DNA of 64,000 bases from an uncultured Paludibacter sp. (GTDB lineage: Bacteria; Bacteroidota; Bacteroidia; Bacteroidales; Paludibacteraceae): positions 1-64,000 of the forward strand of contig CALCBD010000040.1 of the NCBI GenBank assembly GCA_937897985.1, read 5' to 3'. This document shows, in pieces, positions 42,055-50,569 of this stretch (position 1 is its first letter; each line of letters opens with the position of its first letter). Made by a program: the position numbers and the translations under genes. A model generated the notes under the pieces. That model made no database searches. It worked only from the letters and a program-made list of their open reading frames with translations, and was not told where the DNA came from.

Positions 42055-43884
42055 TTATTTCGAAGCTATATCATTATACAACGATTGAATCATGGCTTCG
42101 GCTTTTAATTTGTTTTTATCTTTGATCCCGCTGTTCAGAAATACTTTTCCGGCTTCGTAATCGTACACATATTCATTGTCGGGTGTGACCATCCCGAATC
42201 CGTTCTGAAAGGTAAAAAATCCAAAATGAGGTGAACGGGGGTTGAATATATTTTTGCTATATCTGAAATCGGGATGATCGATACCAAGCTGACTCAGCAG
42301 TGTGGCGGAAATGTCAATCTGAGATGCATAAGTATCAACTTTAAAGTGAGATTTCAATGCTCCGCCAACAATTAATAAAGGAATCTTATAGCGGTTTACC
42401 GAGCGGTTATCAATTCCGTAGGGATATCTCATGGCATGATCGGGAACCATAACTACTATGGTATTTTTCCATAGCTCAAGCTTTTTGAGCCGATCGATAA
42501 AATCGCCGAGACAACTATCTGTATACGCAACCGAATTGAGATAAGGATCCTTCAGTTTCCCCCGATATGGTACATCAAAGGGATCGTGGCTGCTCAAAGT
42601 CTGAATAATTTTCAGAAATGGTTTTTTTTGCTGTTTTTCAATTTCATTGTACAAGCGATTGAATACCAAATGGTCGGGTACTCCCCATTTGGTAGTGGAC
42701 TCATCAGCCCTAAAACTGATATCCTCGACAATATTATCAAAACCACAAACCTTGAGATACGAACGCATACTTGTAAAGTCGGCATCTCCGCCATACAGGT
42801 ACTGAAGCTGATAGCCTGCTTTTCTCATCGACATGGGAAACGACGGAAGCTGCTGTATTTTTCGCGGGTATTTCATTATTGAAGTATTGGGCTGTGCGGG
42901 AAAACCACTTAAAACCGATACCAGCCCACGGTCGGTTCGGAAACTGTTGGCATAGAAATTTGAAAAAAGCACCGATTCTTCACACAAACTATCGAGCCGG
43001 ACAGCCACTCCTTTCATCCCGCCCAGTTCACTGATGTCGAGCGACATAAAACTCTCAAGCACCATCACTATGACATTGGGTTTTTCGACAGAGAACAAGG
43101 CCGGTATACTATCAGTTGACCCTCTATCGGTCAATGTACTGAAAATTTCATCCGCTTTTTCATTGCTCATAAAACGGTATTGTTTGTCGAATTTCTGTTC
43201 AAGAAACAAAGATTCGAATAAGCTGAACATTGGATTGACAGCAGCATGATTCAATAAAATATGATTACTGAAATAAACTTTGCCCACATTCATGGTCGAT
43301 TCTTTAACACCTCCGCGAATCGGAAGAAAAAGCAAAATAACTTCGAACAAAACCACAAATGAAGCACCTAATCTGTGTTTAACCTGAATATCGGCTTTTT
43401 TACCTACAATTAAAACTGTACTGAACAGAAGATAAAGCAAATAACTAATAAAAAAGACAGCTGCCAGACCACCCAGATTCACTAACCAGCTACTGCTTGC
43501 CAATGCATTTGCCGGTGATTTCAGATAAAATAAGGGCGTTGAATCGAGCCTGAAACCCCAGTATTTGTACAAAATCAGGTCGACAACAAAAACAGTTGAG
43601 ATTAGGAACGATATGAAAACATAATAAACAATCGAAATACGTCTTATCAGTTTATTGTTCAACCAATACGAAGCGATGATGATAAAACCGGGAATGATGG
43701 AAAAGTAGCCGGCAATTGAGGCGTCGTGCTGAAGTCCGTAATACAGCACTTTAATATAGTCAATCAACTTATAATCAGCATATAAATCGAAATAATACAA
43801 CATGAAAATAATTTTCTGCAACACGAAAACTGCTATAAAAAGCAGAAAACCAACGAACAACAAAAGCAATTTATTTTTTTTCAT
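42055..43884 (-). CDS. LTA synthase/sulfatase-fold membrane enzyme
   Basis: A 609-residue inner-membrane protein: five N-terminal helices (about 7-26, 47-65, 75-98, 120-147 and 160-180), then a large extracytoplasmic alkaline-phosphatase-superfamily domain from about residue 255. The metal/nucleophile region is PNVIVMVLESF (260s) and SFRTDRGLVSVLSGF, where the Thr is the expected nucleophile; VVMVPDHAMR is the second metal site. These are phosphoglycerol or phosphoethanolamine transferases, as in LtaS and MdoB. ATG at 43884 is chosen over one 12 codons earlier because it opens a basic, membrane-targeting N-terminus. The substrate is unknown. Confidence 0.83.
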   Translation of the reverse strand: MKKNKLLLLFVGFLLFIAVFVLQKIIFMLYYFDLYADYKLIDYIKVLYYGLQHDASIAGYFSIIPGFIIIASYWLNNKLIRRISIVYYVFISFLISTVFVVDLILYKYWGFRLDSTPLFYLKSPANALASSSWLVNLGGLAAVFFISYLLYLLFSTVLIVGKKADIQVKHRLGASFVVLFEVILLFLPIRGGVKESTMNVGKVYFSNHILLNHAAVNPMFSLFESLFLEQKFDKQYRFMSNEKADEIFSTLTDRGSTDSIPALFSVEKPNVIVMVLESFMSLDISELGGMKGVAVRLDSLCEESVLFSNFYANSFRTDRGLVSVLSGFPAQPNTSIMKYPRKIQQLPSFPMSMRKAGYQLQYLYGGDADFTSMRSYLKVCGFDNIVEDISFRADESTTKWGVPDHLVFNRLYNEIEKQQKKPFLKIIQTLSSHDPFDVPYRGKLKDPYLNSVAYTDSCLGDFIDRLKKLELWKNTIVVMVPDHAMRYPYGIDNRSVNRYKIPLLIVGGALKSHFKVDTYASQIDISATLLSQLGIDHPDFRYSKNIFNPRSPHFGFFTFQNGFGMVTPDNEYVYDYEAGKVFLNSGIKDKNKLKAEAMIQSLYNDIASK

Positions 43885-43978
43885 GTAGTTCTGAGTTGAA
43901 TTGAGGTGAATAAAATGCAAAACTAAATATTAAAATTGAAAAATCTCCCGAAAGTTATCAGGCTGAAAAATAACGTAC

Positions 43979-44007
43979 AAAAAAAGCTGCCTTTAACAAG
44001 ACAGCTT
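43979..44007 (-). terminator. Terminator after tRNA-Ala
   Basis: On the minus strand, AAGCTG (complement of 44002-44007) pairs with CAGCTT (complement of 43984-43989), extended by one more G-C pair after a mismatch, and is followed by a seven-T run (complement of 43979-43985). It ends the tRNA transcript. Confidence 0.7.
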
Positions 44008-44023
44008 AATTAATTTCATGTAG

Positions 44024-44097
44024 TGGAGATTACCGGACTCGAACCGGTCACCTCGACACTGCCAGTGTCGCGCTCTAGCCAGATGAGCTAAACCCCC
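44024..44097 (-). tRNA. tRNA-Ala (anticodon GGC)
   Basis: A complete 74-base cloverleaf is visible on the minus strand. The acceptor stem GGGGGTT pairs with AATCTCC (two G-U pairs), and the D arm is GCTCATCTGGCTAGAGC. The anticodon arm CGACA-CTGGCAG-TGTCG puts GGC at positions 34-36, reading GCC and GCU (alanine). The T arm is ACCGG-TTCGAGT-CCGGT. The 3' CCA is not encoded; the bases after the discriminator A are CTA, so CCA must be added enzymatically. Confidence 0.92.
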
Positions 44098-44276
44098 GAA
44101 ACATGATTTTGAAATTGCGCTGCAAAGATAAGGAAGTTTTGGAAATTATATGTACATTTGCTCAGAAATTTTTAAATTTCTAAAAACAGCACAACAGACA
44201 AAGTATTGTCAATATAGTTTTTAACGCGCTGACATACTGTCCGTTATTTTCAAAACATTAAAATTTTTCAAATAAA

Positions 44277-44582
44277 ATGTTGATTTTCAATACCACCTAT
44301 AAAGTTTCGGGCAGTCAGAATGATAACTGGCTGAACTGGATCAGGGAGCACCACATTCCATTCATGTTATCGAGTGGCGATTTCAGCAAACCTCAAACAA
44401 CCAAAATTGTTGGAAGCGAGGACAACGAAGGAATTTCCTATTCGGTTCAGTTTCATATTTGCGATATGCCTGCCCTTATTCAATGGCACAAAGAATTTGC
44501 CACTACCTTTCAGAACAGTTGCAAAGCAGCATTCGGAGAGGAAGTCAGCTTCTTTTCGACGGTGCTTGAGATCATAGAATGA
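44277..44582 (+). CDS. DUF4286 family protein
   Basis: A 101-residue protein recognised as DUF4286, a small ferredoxin-like alpha/beta protein of Bacteroidota that usually precedes ruvC. The first strand [10 protein letters not shown], the conserved [14 protein letters not shown] helix and the late [13 protein letters not shown] helix fit. Function is unknown. The ruvC start codon follows 1 base after the stop, so the two genes are co-transcribed. Confidence 0.8.
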   Translation: MLIFNTTYKVSGSQNDNWLNWIREHHIPFMLSSGDFSKPQTTKIVGSEDNEGISYSVQFHICDMPALIQWHKEFATTFQNSCKAAFGEEVSFFSTVLEIIE

Positions 44583-44583
44583 C

Positions 44584-45141
44584 ATGGAAAAAGAAACGAT
44601 AATTCTGGGCATTGACCCCGGCACGACCATTATGGGTTACGGACTGCTGAAAGTGACGGGCAATAAAACAGAACTAATTGCAATGGGTGTACTTGATTTG
44701 AAGAAATACAAAGATCATTACCTGAAATTACAACGGATTTTTGCACGAACGCTTTCGTTGATCGACGAATTTCATCCCGATTGCCTGGCTATCGAAGCAC
44801 CTTTTTTTGGTAAAAATGTACAGTCGATGCTAAAACTCGGCAGGGCACAGGGTGTTGCCATGTCGGCAGCTTTGTACCGCGATTTACCAATCACCGAATA
44901 TGCTCCGCTGAAAATAAAAATGGCTATCACCGGAAACGGAAACGCTTCGAAAGAACAGGTTGCCGATATGCTTCGTCGTTTTCTGAATATTCCTGCCGAA
45001 AATATGCTTCCTCAGCTCGATGCTACCGATGGACTGGCTGCAGCTTACTGTCATTTCCTGCAATCGGGGAAACCGGGAGCTAATAAAATTTACTCGGGCT
45101 GGAAAGACTATATCGCAAAACATCCGGAGAAAAAGAAATAA
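44584..45141 (+). CDS. ruvC: Holliday junction resolvase RuvC
   Basis: A 185-residue endonuclease that cuts Holliday junctions symmetrically with RuvAB. The four acidic catalytic residues are in [12 protein letters not shown] (residues 9-20), IEAPFFGKN (Glu near 71), and [12 protein letters not shown] (two Asp near 143-146). Length (about 185) is normal. It follows DUF4286 with a 1-base gap. It is a clear call. Confidence 0.95.
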   Translation: MEKETIILGIDPGTTIMGYGLLKVTGNKTELIAMGVLDLKKYKDHYLKLQRIFARTLSLIDEFHPDCLAIEAPFFGKNVQSMLKLGRAQGVAMSAALYRDLPITEYAPLKIKMAITGNGNASKEQVADMLRRFLNIPAENMLPQLDATDGLAAAYCHFLQSGKPGANKIYSGWKDYIAKHPEKKK

Positions 45142-45233
45142 TTTTTCAATGCGGAAATGTACAAAAGTGCTGTATGTCAGTAAAATCGGATGACTGATAA
45201 ATAGTAAATGCTAATTAAAAAAAAACAGTAAAT

Positions 45234-46289
45234 ATGAAAATTCTTTCCATTAACCCCGGCTCTACATCGACAAAAATTGCAGTTTATGAAGATGAAAACA
45301 TTATCAGCCTGCATACCATCCGCCATTCGGTAGAGGAACTTTCGCAGTTTGCGAGCATTTACGATCAATACGAATTTCGCAAAAATATAATTATCAAGAG
45401 ATTAGCTGACGACGATTTTGATTTAAACGAGCTTTCGGCAGTCGTGGGACGTGGTGGTTTGATGCGTCCGATTGAATCGGGTGTTTACGAAGTTTGTCCC
45501 AAAATGCTCGAAGATTTAAAGAAAGGCGGCGAACATGCAAGCAGTCTGGGTGCTTTTCTGGCGGGTGAAATTGCCGGCCAGCTTCCCCATTGCAGGGCAT
45601 TTATCACTGACCCGGTCACTGTCGACGAACTGAGTGATGTTGCCCGTATCAGCGGATTACCTCAGTTTCCGCGCCGCTCTACTTTTCACGCGCTTAACCA
45701 CAAGGCTACCGGACGGAAATATGCTACTTCACTCGGCACCAGCTACGAAAAACTGAATCTGGTGATAGCACATTTAGGTGGAGGAGTTTCAGTTGCTGCC
45801 CACAAATACGGAAGAGTGGTGGACACCAATCAGGCCCTGGATGGCTTCGGTCCTTTTTCGCCCGAAAGATCGGGAACCATCGATGCAGGTGAACTTGTAA
45901 AAAGCTGTTTTGAAGGGAAATACAGCAGAGAAGAGCTCGGAAAAATGTTGGTCGGCAAGGGTGGTTTGATGGCTCATCTGGGCACTAATGATGTAAAAAC
46001 TATCATTGACCGGATTGCCGGAGGAGATTTAACGGCAAAATTAGTACTCGAAGCGATGGCTTACAACATTGCAAAGGAAATTGCAGCCATGCTGGCCGTT
46101 CTCGAAGGAAAAGCCGATGCCGTGATTCTTACCGGAGGCATTGCCAACAGCCAGTTTGTGGTGAATATCATAAAAAAAATGGTCTCACCTCTTGCTCATC
46201 TTGTGGTTTATCCGGGCGAGGATGAAATGGAAGCGTTAGCCATGGCCGGTTTAAGAGTTTTGAGAGGAGAAGAAGTTAAGCAGTATTGA
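45234..46289 (+). CDS. buk: Butyrate kinase
   Basis: A 351-residue acetate/butyrate kinase family enzyme (ASKHA fold). It transfers phosphate between butyryl phosphate and ADP to give ATP and butyrate, or acts on a branched-chain acyl phosphate. Motifs are SINPGSTSTKIAV (residues 5-17), VGRGGLM (63-69), AHLGGGVSVAAHKYGRVVDT (near 182), and the C-terminal adenosine motif VILTGGIANS. A phosphotransbutyrylase gene (ptb), often adjacent, is not in this window. The final codons run straight into a 9-base tandem repeat array. Confidence 0.92.
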   Translation: MKILSINPGSTSTKIAVYEDENIISLHTIRHSVEELSQFASIYDQYEFRKNIIIKRLADDDFDLNELSAVVGRGGLMRPIESGVYEVCPKMLEDLKKGGEHASSLGAFLAGEIAGQLPHCRAFITDPVTVDELSDVARISGLPQFPRRSTFHALNHKATGRKYATSLGTSYEKLNLVIAHLGGGVSVAAHKYGRVVDTNQALDGFGPFSPERSGTIDAGELVKSCFEGKYSREELGKMLVGKGGLMAHLGTNDVKTIIDRIAGGDLTAKLVLEAMAYNIAKEIAAMLAVLEGKADAVILTGGIANSQFVVNIIKKMVSPLAHLVVYPGEDEMEALAMAGLRVLRGEEVKQY

Positions 46290-46762
46290 AGTTAGTGAAG
46301 TTAGTGAAGTTAGTGAAGTTAGTGAAGTTAGTGAAGTTAGTGAAGTTATTGAAGTTATTGAAGTTAGTGAAGTTAGTGAAGTTAGGAAGTTATTGTAGTT
46401 ATTGTAGTTATTGAAGTTATTGGAGTTAGTGAAGTTATTGGAGTTATTGGAGTTATTGAAGTTAGTGAAGTTATTGAAGTTTTTGGAGTTATTGTAGTTA
46501 TTAAAGTTATTGGAGTTATTGTAGTTATTGTAGTTATTGAGGTTATTGAGGTTATTGAGGTTATTGAGGTTATAAAAGTTATTGTAGTTATTGAAGTTAT
46601 TGAAGTTATTGAAGTTAGGAAGTTATTGGAGTTATTGGAGTTATTGGAGTTATTGGAGTTATTGGAGTTATTGGAGTTATTGAGGTTATTGAGGTTATTG
46701 AGGTTATTAAAGTTATTGGAGTTATTGGAGTTATTGGAGTTAGGAAGTTATTAAAGTCAGGA
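46282..46762. repeat. Degenerate 9-bp tandem repeat (minisatellite), about 50 copies
   Basis: About 480 bases of near-perfect 9-base periodicity with consensus GTTATTGAA. Variants are ordered in blocks: GTTAGTGAA (46291-46400), GTTATTGTA and GTTATTGGA mixed (46395-46550), GTTATTGAG (46535-46570), GTTATTGAA again (about 46585-46615), GTTATTGGA (46625-46680), GTTATTGAG (46685-46710), then GTTATTGGA. A few 7-base units (GTTAGGA) break the phase (46381, 46615, 46740). The first unit overlaps the buk stop. No start codon supports a protein through it. It lies between buk and the PqqD operon. Confidence 0.95.
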
Positions 46763-46865
46763 AGATACTGAAACGGAGACAGAGAATTTCACAACAAAAT
46801 ATCTGAATTGCATTAATCCTGTTGCAAATGTGCAATTTGCTCCGAATCGTTTTGAAAAATTTTCT

Positions 46866-46873
46866 TATCTTTG
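46866..46873 (+). promoter_or_regulatory. -7 box for the PqqD/kinase/exporter operon
   Basis: TATCTTTG is a full TAnnTTTG match, 39 bases before the first start codon. A well-spaced -33 is not clear: TTTG at 46851 is too close and TTTG at 46836 is too far. Confidence 0.45.
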
Positions 46874-46912
46874 TGCAATTGATAGATATAACTGACAAAT
46901 AATCACTATACA

Positions 46913-47191
46913 ATGGAAATACAATCCCTCTGCAAACTAAAATCGAAATTTGTCGCCCGTGAAGTGGGTGATGAGCTGATTATTGTGCCTCTCAGTGCTA
47001 ATGTGGCTCAAATGAATGAGTTATTCACCCTTAACGAAACCGCAAAAATCCTGTGGGATCATCTGGACGAAAACAGTACTTTCGAAAGCCTGCTCCGGGT
47101 CATCACCGACAATTTTGACATCGACACAACTACAGCCTCAAAAGACATTGAATTGTTTTTGAATAAATTAGACGGTTTACTGAAAAAATAA
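46913..47191 (+). CDS. PqqD family peptide-recognition protein
   Basis: A 92-residue PqqD-like winged-helix protein. Key features are VAREVGDELIIVPL (residues 16-29), the conserved FTLNETAKILWDHLDENSTFE (about 38-58) and a final helix IELFLNKLDGLLKK. PqqD domains (RiPP recognition elements) bind the leader of a precursor peptide and present it to a modifying enzyme. In lasso-peptide clusters the same fold is the B1 protein. It opens an operon with a kinase-like gene 11 bases on. It is preceded by a promoter at 46866 and a tandem repeat array. No partner radical-SAM enzyme is in the window. Confidence 0.85.
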   Translation: MEIQSLCKLKSKFVAREVGDELIIVPLSANVAQMNELFTLNETAKILWDHLDENSTFESLLRVITDNFDIDTTTASKDIELFLNKLDGLLKK

Positions 47192-47202
47192 TCACTTTAA
47201 TT

Positions 47203-48087
47203 ATGCCCGCGAGACCCAACAGCATCTGTATCAGCATCGCCGAATTCAAAATTGAACTTTTTTCAGAACAAAAAATCGATCTCGAAGAAGGTTATCTTCC
47301 TTTTATTGATACAAATGATTCGAAAGTTGCCGACTTTAGTATTGAATGTATCGAAGGCTTACCGGTTGAGCTTTTCAATTCTGATAAGCTGGTTTTCGAA
47401 GCTGAAAACGAAGCACAAAAATTCTATTCAGTCTACAAACACGATCAGGGACATGGCTTTTATATTTACAATCAGCAGACAGTGAATGATATACAGCAAA
47501 TAGCTGTACTTGACGGAAGTTTCTGTAACTGGAAAATTTATGCTGAGCGCAGAAATGGGATTTTCATGCCTTTGAGATACCCGATGGGACCCATCATCAT
47601 GCATTACATGACTCTGAAATCCAACGCAGTACTCATGCACGCCTCATCGGCTTTCGATGGTACAAAAGCCCGTCTGTTTTCAGGTTTTTCGGGTGCCGGT
47701 AAAAGTACCATCTCGATGTTATGGGCAAAAGCCGGGCATCAGATTATCAATGACGATCGCCTGATTATCCGCAAATTAGAAGACGGATTTTATGTGTACA
47801 ATACACCAATGTATTATCAGGATCAACCTAAAAAAGCGCCGCTGAGTTCTGTCTTTCTGATCAGCCATTCGCCCGTAAATAAAATCAAACAACTGAACGG
47901 TGCAGTTGCCGTCAGTAAAGTCATGGCATTCAGCATTCAGAACAATTACGACCGGCAGTTTATACAAAGTCGCATCGACCTTTTTGCTGAATTATGTTCA
48001 AAAGTTTCGGTGTATGAATTGGGTTTTGTCCCCGACGAAAATGTGGTTAAATTCGTGTTGAACCATGAAGCAGGTGAAAATAAATAA
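47203..48087 (+). CDS. HPr kinase/phosphorylase-like P-loop protein
   Basis: A 294-residue protein. The first 140 residues are a variable beta-rich domain. The second half has the P-loop GFSGAGKST (161-169) and the Walker-B-like INDDRLII (182-189), in the HPr-kinase C-domain arrangement (PAYHP-like MHASSAF before the P-loop). In lasso-peptide clusters such kinases phosphorylate the peptide's C-terminal Ser; in other loci the role is unknown. It is the second gene of the operon, 11 bases after PqqD. Its stop overlaps the start of the exporter gene by 23 bases, so translation is tightly linked. Confidence 0.8.
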   Translation: MPARPNSICISIAEFKIELFSEQKIDLEEGYLPFIDTNDSKVADFSIECIEGLPVELFNSDKLVFEAENEAQKFYSVYKHDQGHGFYIYNQQTVNDIQQIAVLDGSFCNWKIYAERRNGIFMPLRYPMGPIIMHYMTLKSNAVLMHASSAFDGTKARLFSGFSGAGKSTISMLWAKAGHQIINDDRLIIRKLEDGFYVYNTPMYYQDQPKKAPLSSVFLISHSPVNKIKQLNGAVAVSKVMAFSIQNNYDRQFIQSRIDLFAELCSKVSVYELGFVPDENVVKFVLNHEAGENK

Positions 48088-50305
48088 CCGTGTAATCGTT
48101 GATTTTGCTGAATCTATTCTCGATAACGATCAGAATGTCAGCATAAAGATGAAAGGATACAGCATGTATCCCACACTCAGACCCGGCGACATTGGCGTGA
48201 TCGAACATTGTGCTACTGAAACTCTGAAAACAGGCGATATTATAGTTTTTAAAGCGGGCGGACATCTGGTGGCCCATCGCCTGATTGCGATAAGGAAAGA
48301 AAATAACCATTTTCTGTTTACTGCCAAAGGAGATAAAAATTCGTTTTCCGATCCGGAATTTTCTGATGAAATGCTCGTTGGAAGAATTAAAGAAATTCAG
48401 AGAAAAGGGACAAAAATCAGCACCAATGCTTTATCAATGAAATGGAATCGCTTTCTGAGCTTGCGTTTTCCGCTGATTTCAGCGTCTTTCCGAAATTTAA
48501 TGACCGGCATTCAGTTTCGTATCGGATCCATCAAAACAGGCTATCAATCTTTAAAAAGTAATGTTTCGAAAATTTCGAAAGGTTCGGGTAAACTTTTCGG
48601 AATCAATGCCTTTATTTCCGTACTTCAGGGTGTAATTCCGTTTGTCATTATCGTACTGATAAAACTGCTGGTCGATGCACTGTCCGCATCAAACTTTGAA
48701 AATGCTTCAGGTCAGGCTTATTACGCCGGTATGCTTATCCTGACCGCATTGGTTTTCCTGTTGAATGCGCTGCTCATTGAACTCAGATCGTATTATTCCG
48801 AACGAATGTCGCAGTCTGTTTCGCGGCATATCTACTCCATTCTGCACGCCAAACATGGTGTACTTGACCTCTCCAATTATGAAAATCCGAAGCAACAGGA
48901 CAGCATGCACCGGGCTGTGCAGGAAGCTTCATTCCGCCCGGTAAAAATTCTGAATGCCCTGCTTACAGGTATTAAATCAGTAGCCTCTGTGCTTTTTCTT
49001 ATCGGTATGTTTATCAGTATTCGCTGGTACCTGGTACTTATATTGATAATTGCCGTTTTACCGGATGTTTATGTACGACTGAAATATTCCCGCAAACTAT
49101 ACAAATTAAAGGATTCACAAAGCACCAAAGAACGTGAAATGTATTATTACAACCGTATACTTACAGGATTTCCGTTTGCCAAAGAATTAAAACTTTTCGG
49201 TTTTTCGGGTTTCTTTCAGCAAAGGTTCAACAGCACTCAGGATCAACTCTTCGACGAAAAAATTAAACTTCGAAGGTCCGAATTACAAATGAATTTTTTC
49301 TCTCAATCTTTCGCCGTAATGCTTATTTTTGTCAGTCTGGGCTTTATTTCATTTCTTAAAGTCAATGGTGCGATTTCGATTGGTACGGTGGTTTTATTCT
49401 TTTTTGCTTTCCAGAGAGCCTATTCGGTACTCAACGATTTTTTCCGTTCATTTACTCAAATCGTCGAAGACAATACTTTTCTGAAGGATTTTATTCAATT
49501 TCTTGAATTACCCGAACGAACGCTGAATGTATCACCAACCGGGGAATTTTCGTTACAACACGAAATCCGTTTCAAAAATGTCAGTTTTCGCTACGAAGCA
49601 AGTAAGCGCAACGCTCTGACAGATATCAATCTGGTAATTCCGGCCGGGAAAAAAGTAGCATTTGTCGGTGAGAACGGTTCGGGAAAAACTACTTTGATAA
49701 AATTGCTTTGCGGTTTCTACGAAGCCAATCAGGGCCAAATCATTTTCGACGGAATTTCCATCGAAAAATTAGGTCAAAAGCTGATAACCGAAAATATAAC
49801 AGCTGTTTTTCAGGACTTTGCTTTGTATAACATTGCCGCCTACCAGAATCTGGCTTTAGGTAACATAAAAGCCGAACCCGACCCTGAAAAAATTAAACAA
49901 GCTGCCCGCGATGCTGACATTGACGAATTGCTTACAAGGTTACCCGATGGTTATAATACCCTGTTGGGCAATCTGTTCAAAAGCGGCGAAGAACTCAGTA
50001 TCGGTCAGTGGCAAAAAATAGCTATTGCAAGAGCATTTTATCGCGATGCACCACTGCTGTTGATGGACGAACCCTCGAGTGCCCTTGATGCAGCATCAGA
50101 ATTGCAAATTATCAATAGTTTAAAAAAACTATCGCAAAACAAAACGGCGGTCATCGTAAGTCACAGGCTCTCAACCGTTCAATGGGTCGACCTCATATAT
50201 ATGTTTCACGAAGGCAAAGTGGTTGAATCGGGTACTCACGAAGAACTACTGGCACTGAAAGGAAAATATTATGAACTTTTCCAGACTGCCAATACGATTG
50301 CGTAA
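48065..50305 (+). CDS. S26 (ER-type) signal-peptidase domain fused to an ABC exporter half-transporter
   Basis: A 746-residue fusion. Residues 1-115 form an S26-type signal peptidase: nucleophile Ser33 in GYSMYPTLRPGD, His71 in VAHRLI, and KGDKNSFSD (88-96) supplying the aspartate. The Ser/His/Asp pattern is the SPase II-B (ER/SipW) type rather than Ser/Lys. A 60-residue linker leads to the ABC transmembrane domain (about 180-470, six helices). The nucleotide-binding domain (about 505-746) has GENGSGKTT, VFQDFALY, the signature LSIGQ, LLLMDEPSSALD and SHR. By analogy with C39-peptidase exporters (PCATs), the peptidase could cleave a leader as the peptide is exported. Sole member of this operon with transport function. 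Confidence 0.88.
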   Translation: MKQVKINNRVIVDFAESILDNDQNVSIKMKGYSMYPTLRPGDIGVIEHCATETLKTGDIIVFKAGGHLVAHRLIAIRKENNHFLFTAKGDKNSFSDPEFSDEMLVGRIKEIQRKGTKISTNALSMKWNRFLSLRFPLISASFRNLMTGIQFRIGSIKTGYQSLKSNVSKISKGSGKLFGINAFISVLQGVIPFVIIVLIKLLVDALSASNFENASGQAYYAGMLILTALVFLLNALLIELRSYYSERMSQSVSRHIYSILHAKHGVLDLSNYENPKQQDSMHRAVQEASFRPVKILNALLTGIKSVASVLFLIGMFISIRWYLVLILIIAVLPDVYVRLKYSRKLYKLKDSQSTKEREMYYYNRILTGFPFAKELKLFGFSGFFQQRFNSTQDQLFDEKIKLRRSELQMNFFSQSFAVMLIFVSLGFISFLKVNGAISIGTVVLFFFAFQRAYSVLNDFFRSFTQIVEDNTFLKDFIQFLELPERTLNVSPTGEFSLQHEIRFKNVSFRYEASKRNALTDINLVIPAGKKVAFVGENGSGKTTLIKLLCGFYEANQGQIIFDGISIEKLGQKLITENITAVFQDFALYNIAAYQNLALGNIKAEPDPEKIKQAARDADIDELLTRLPDGYNTLLGNLFKSGEELSIGQWQKIAIARAFYRDAPLLLMDEPSSALDAASELQIINSLKKLSQNKTAVIVSHRLSTVQWVDLIYMFHEGKVVESGTHEELLALKGKYYELFQTANTIA

Positions 50306-50377
50306 CTGATTCAACTGTTCCTGACAACACAGTTTCGGCCATATATATTTTTAATTATCAAATAATTAATCAACAAT

Positions 50378-50414
50378 AATCAGGACAAAAAATATTATTT
50401 TTTTCTGATTTTTT
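50378..50414 (+). terminator. Terminator-like hairpin after the exporter fusion
   Basis: AATCAG (50378-50383) pairs with CTGATT (50405-50410), with an extra A-rich/T-rich pairing inside, followed by a run of T (50409-50414). It probably ends the exporter operon. Confidence 0.55.
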
Positions 50415-50446
50415 AATCACAATTCATTACGATAATAAGGAGCTTT

Positions 50447-50491
50447 ATGGCTTTTATTGAATCAACCAAACCGGCTGAGTGGAAATGCTGA
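50447..50491 (+). CDS. Possible 14-residue peptide (MAFIESTKPAEWKC)
   Basis: A short frame of 14 codons with an AAGGAG ribosome binding site (about 50437-50442) 4 bases before the ATG. It lies after the terminator of the peptide-exporter operon and before the gltX promoter. It ends in Cys and has one Ser/Thr pair that could be modified. No promoter or homologue is visible, so it may be spurious. It is listed because it is the only small frame with a good ribosome binding site beside a peptide-maturation operon. Confidence 0.25.
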   Translation: MAFIESTKPAEWKC

Positions 50492-50500
50492 ATAACTCTG

Positions 50501-50531
50501 TTTGGCTGTTTATGTTTTTTGCGTAAATTTG
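50501..50531 (+). promoter_or_regulatory. Promoter for gltX
   Basis: TTTG (50501-50504) and TAAATTTG (50524-50531) are separated by 19 bases, matching the Bacteroidota -33/-7 consensus. The gltX start is 38 bases downstream. Confidence 0.75.
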
Positions 50532-50569
50532 CGCTTTAATTTCGATGATAATTAATTTTTTTTAAAATA

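Noticed and set aside
44024..44097. Reading the tRNA as a plus-strand or pseudo-tRNA
   Set aside because: All arms pair properly on the minus strand, so it is a complete tRNA-Ala; the missing CCA is normal in many bacteria.
46282..46762. CRISPR array
   Set aside because: Units are 9 bases and contiguous, with no unique spacers and no cas genes in the window.
46828..46902. 24-codon frame (MCNLLRIVLKNFLIFVQLIDI...) upstream of the PqqD gene, as a possible precursor peptide
   Set aside because: It runs across the -7 box at 46866 that would drive the operon, has no ribosome binding site and looks like random AT-rich hydrophobic translation.
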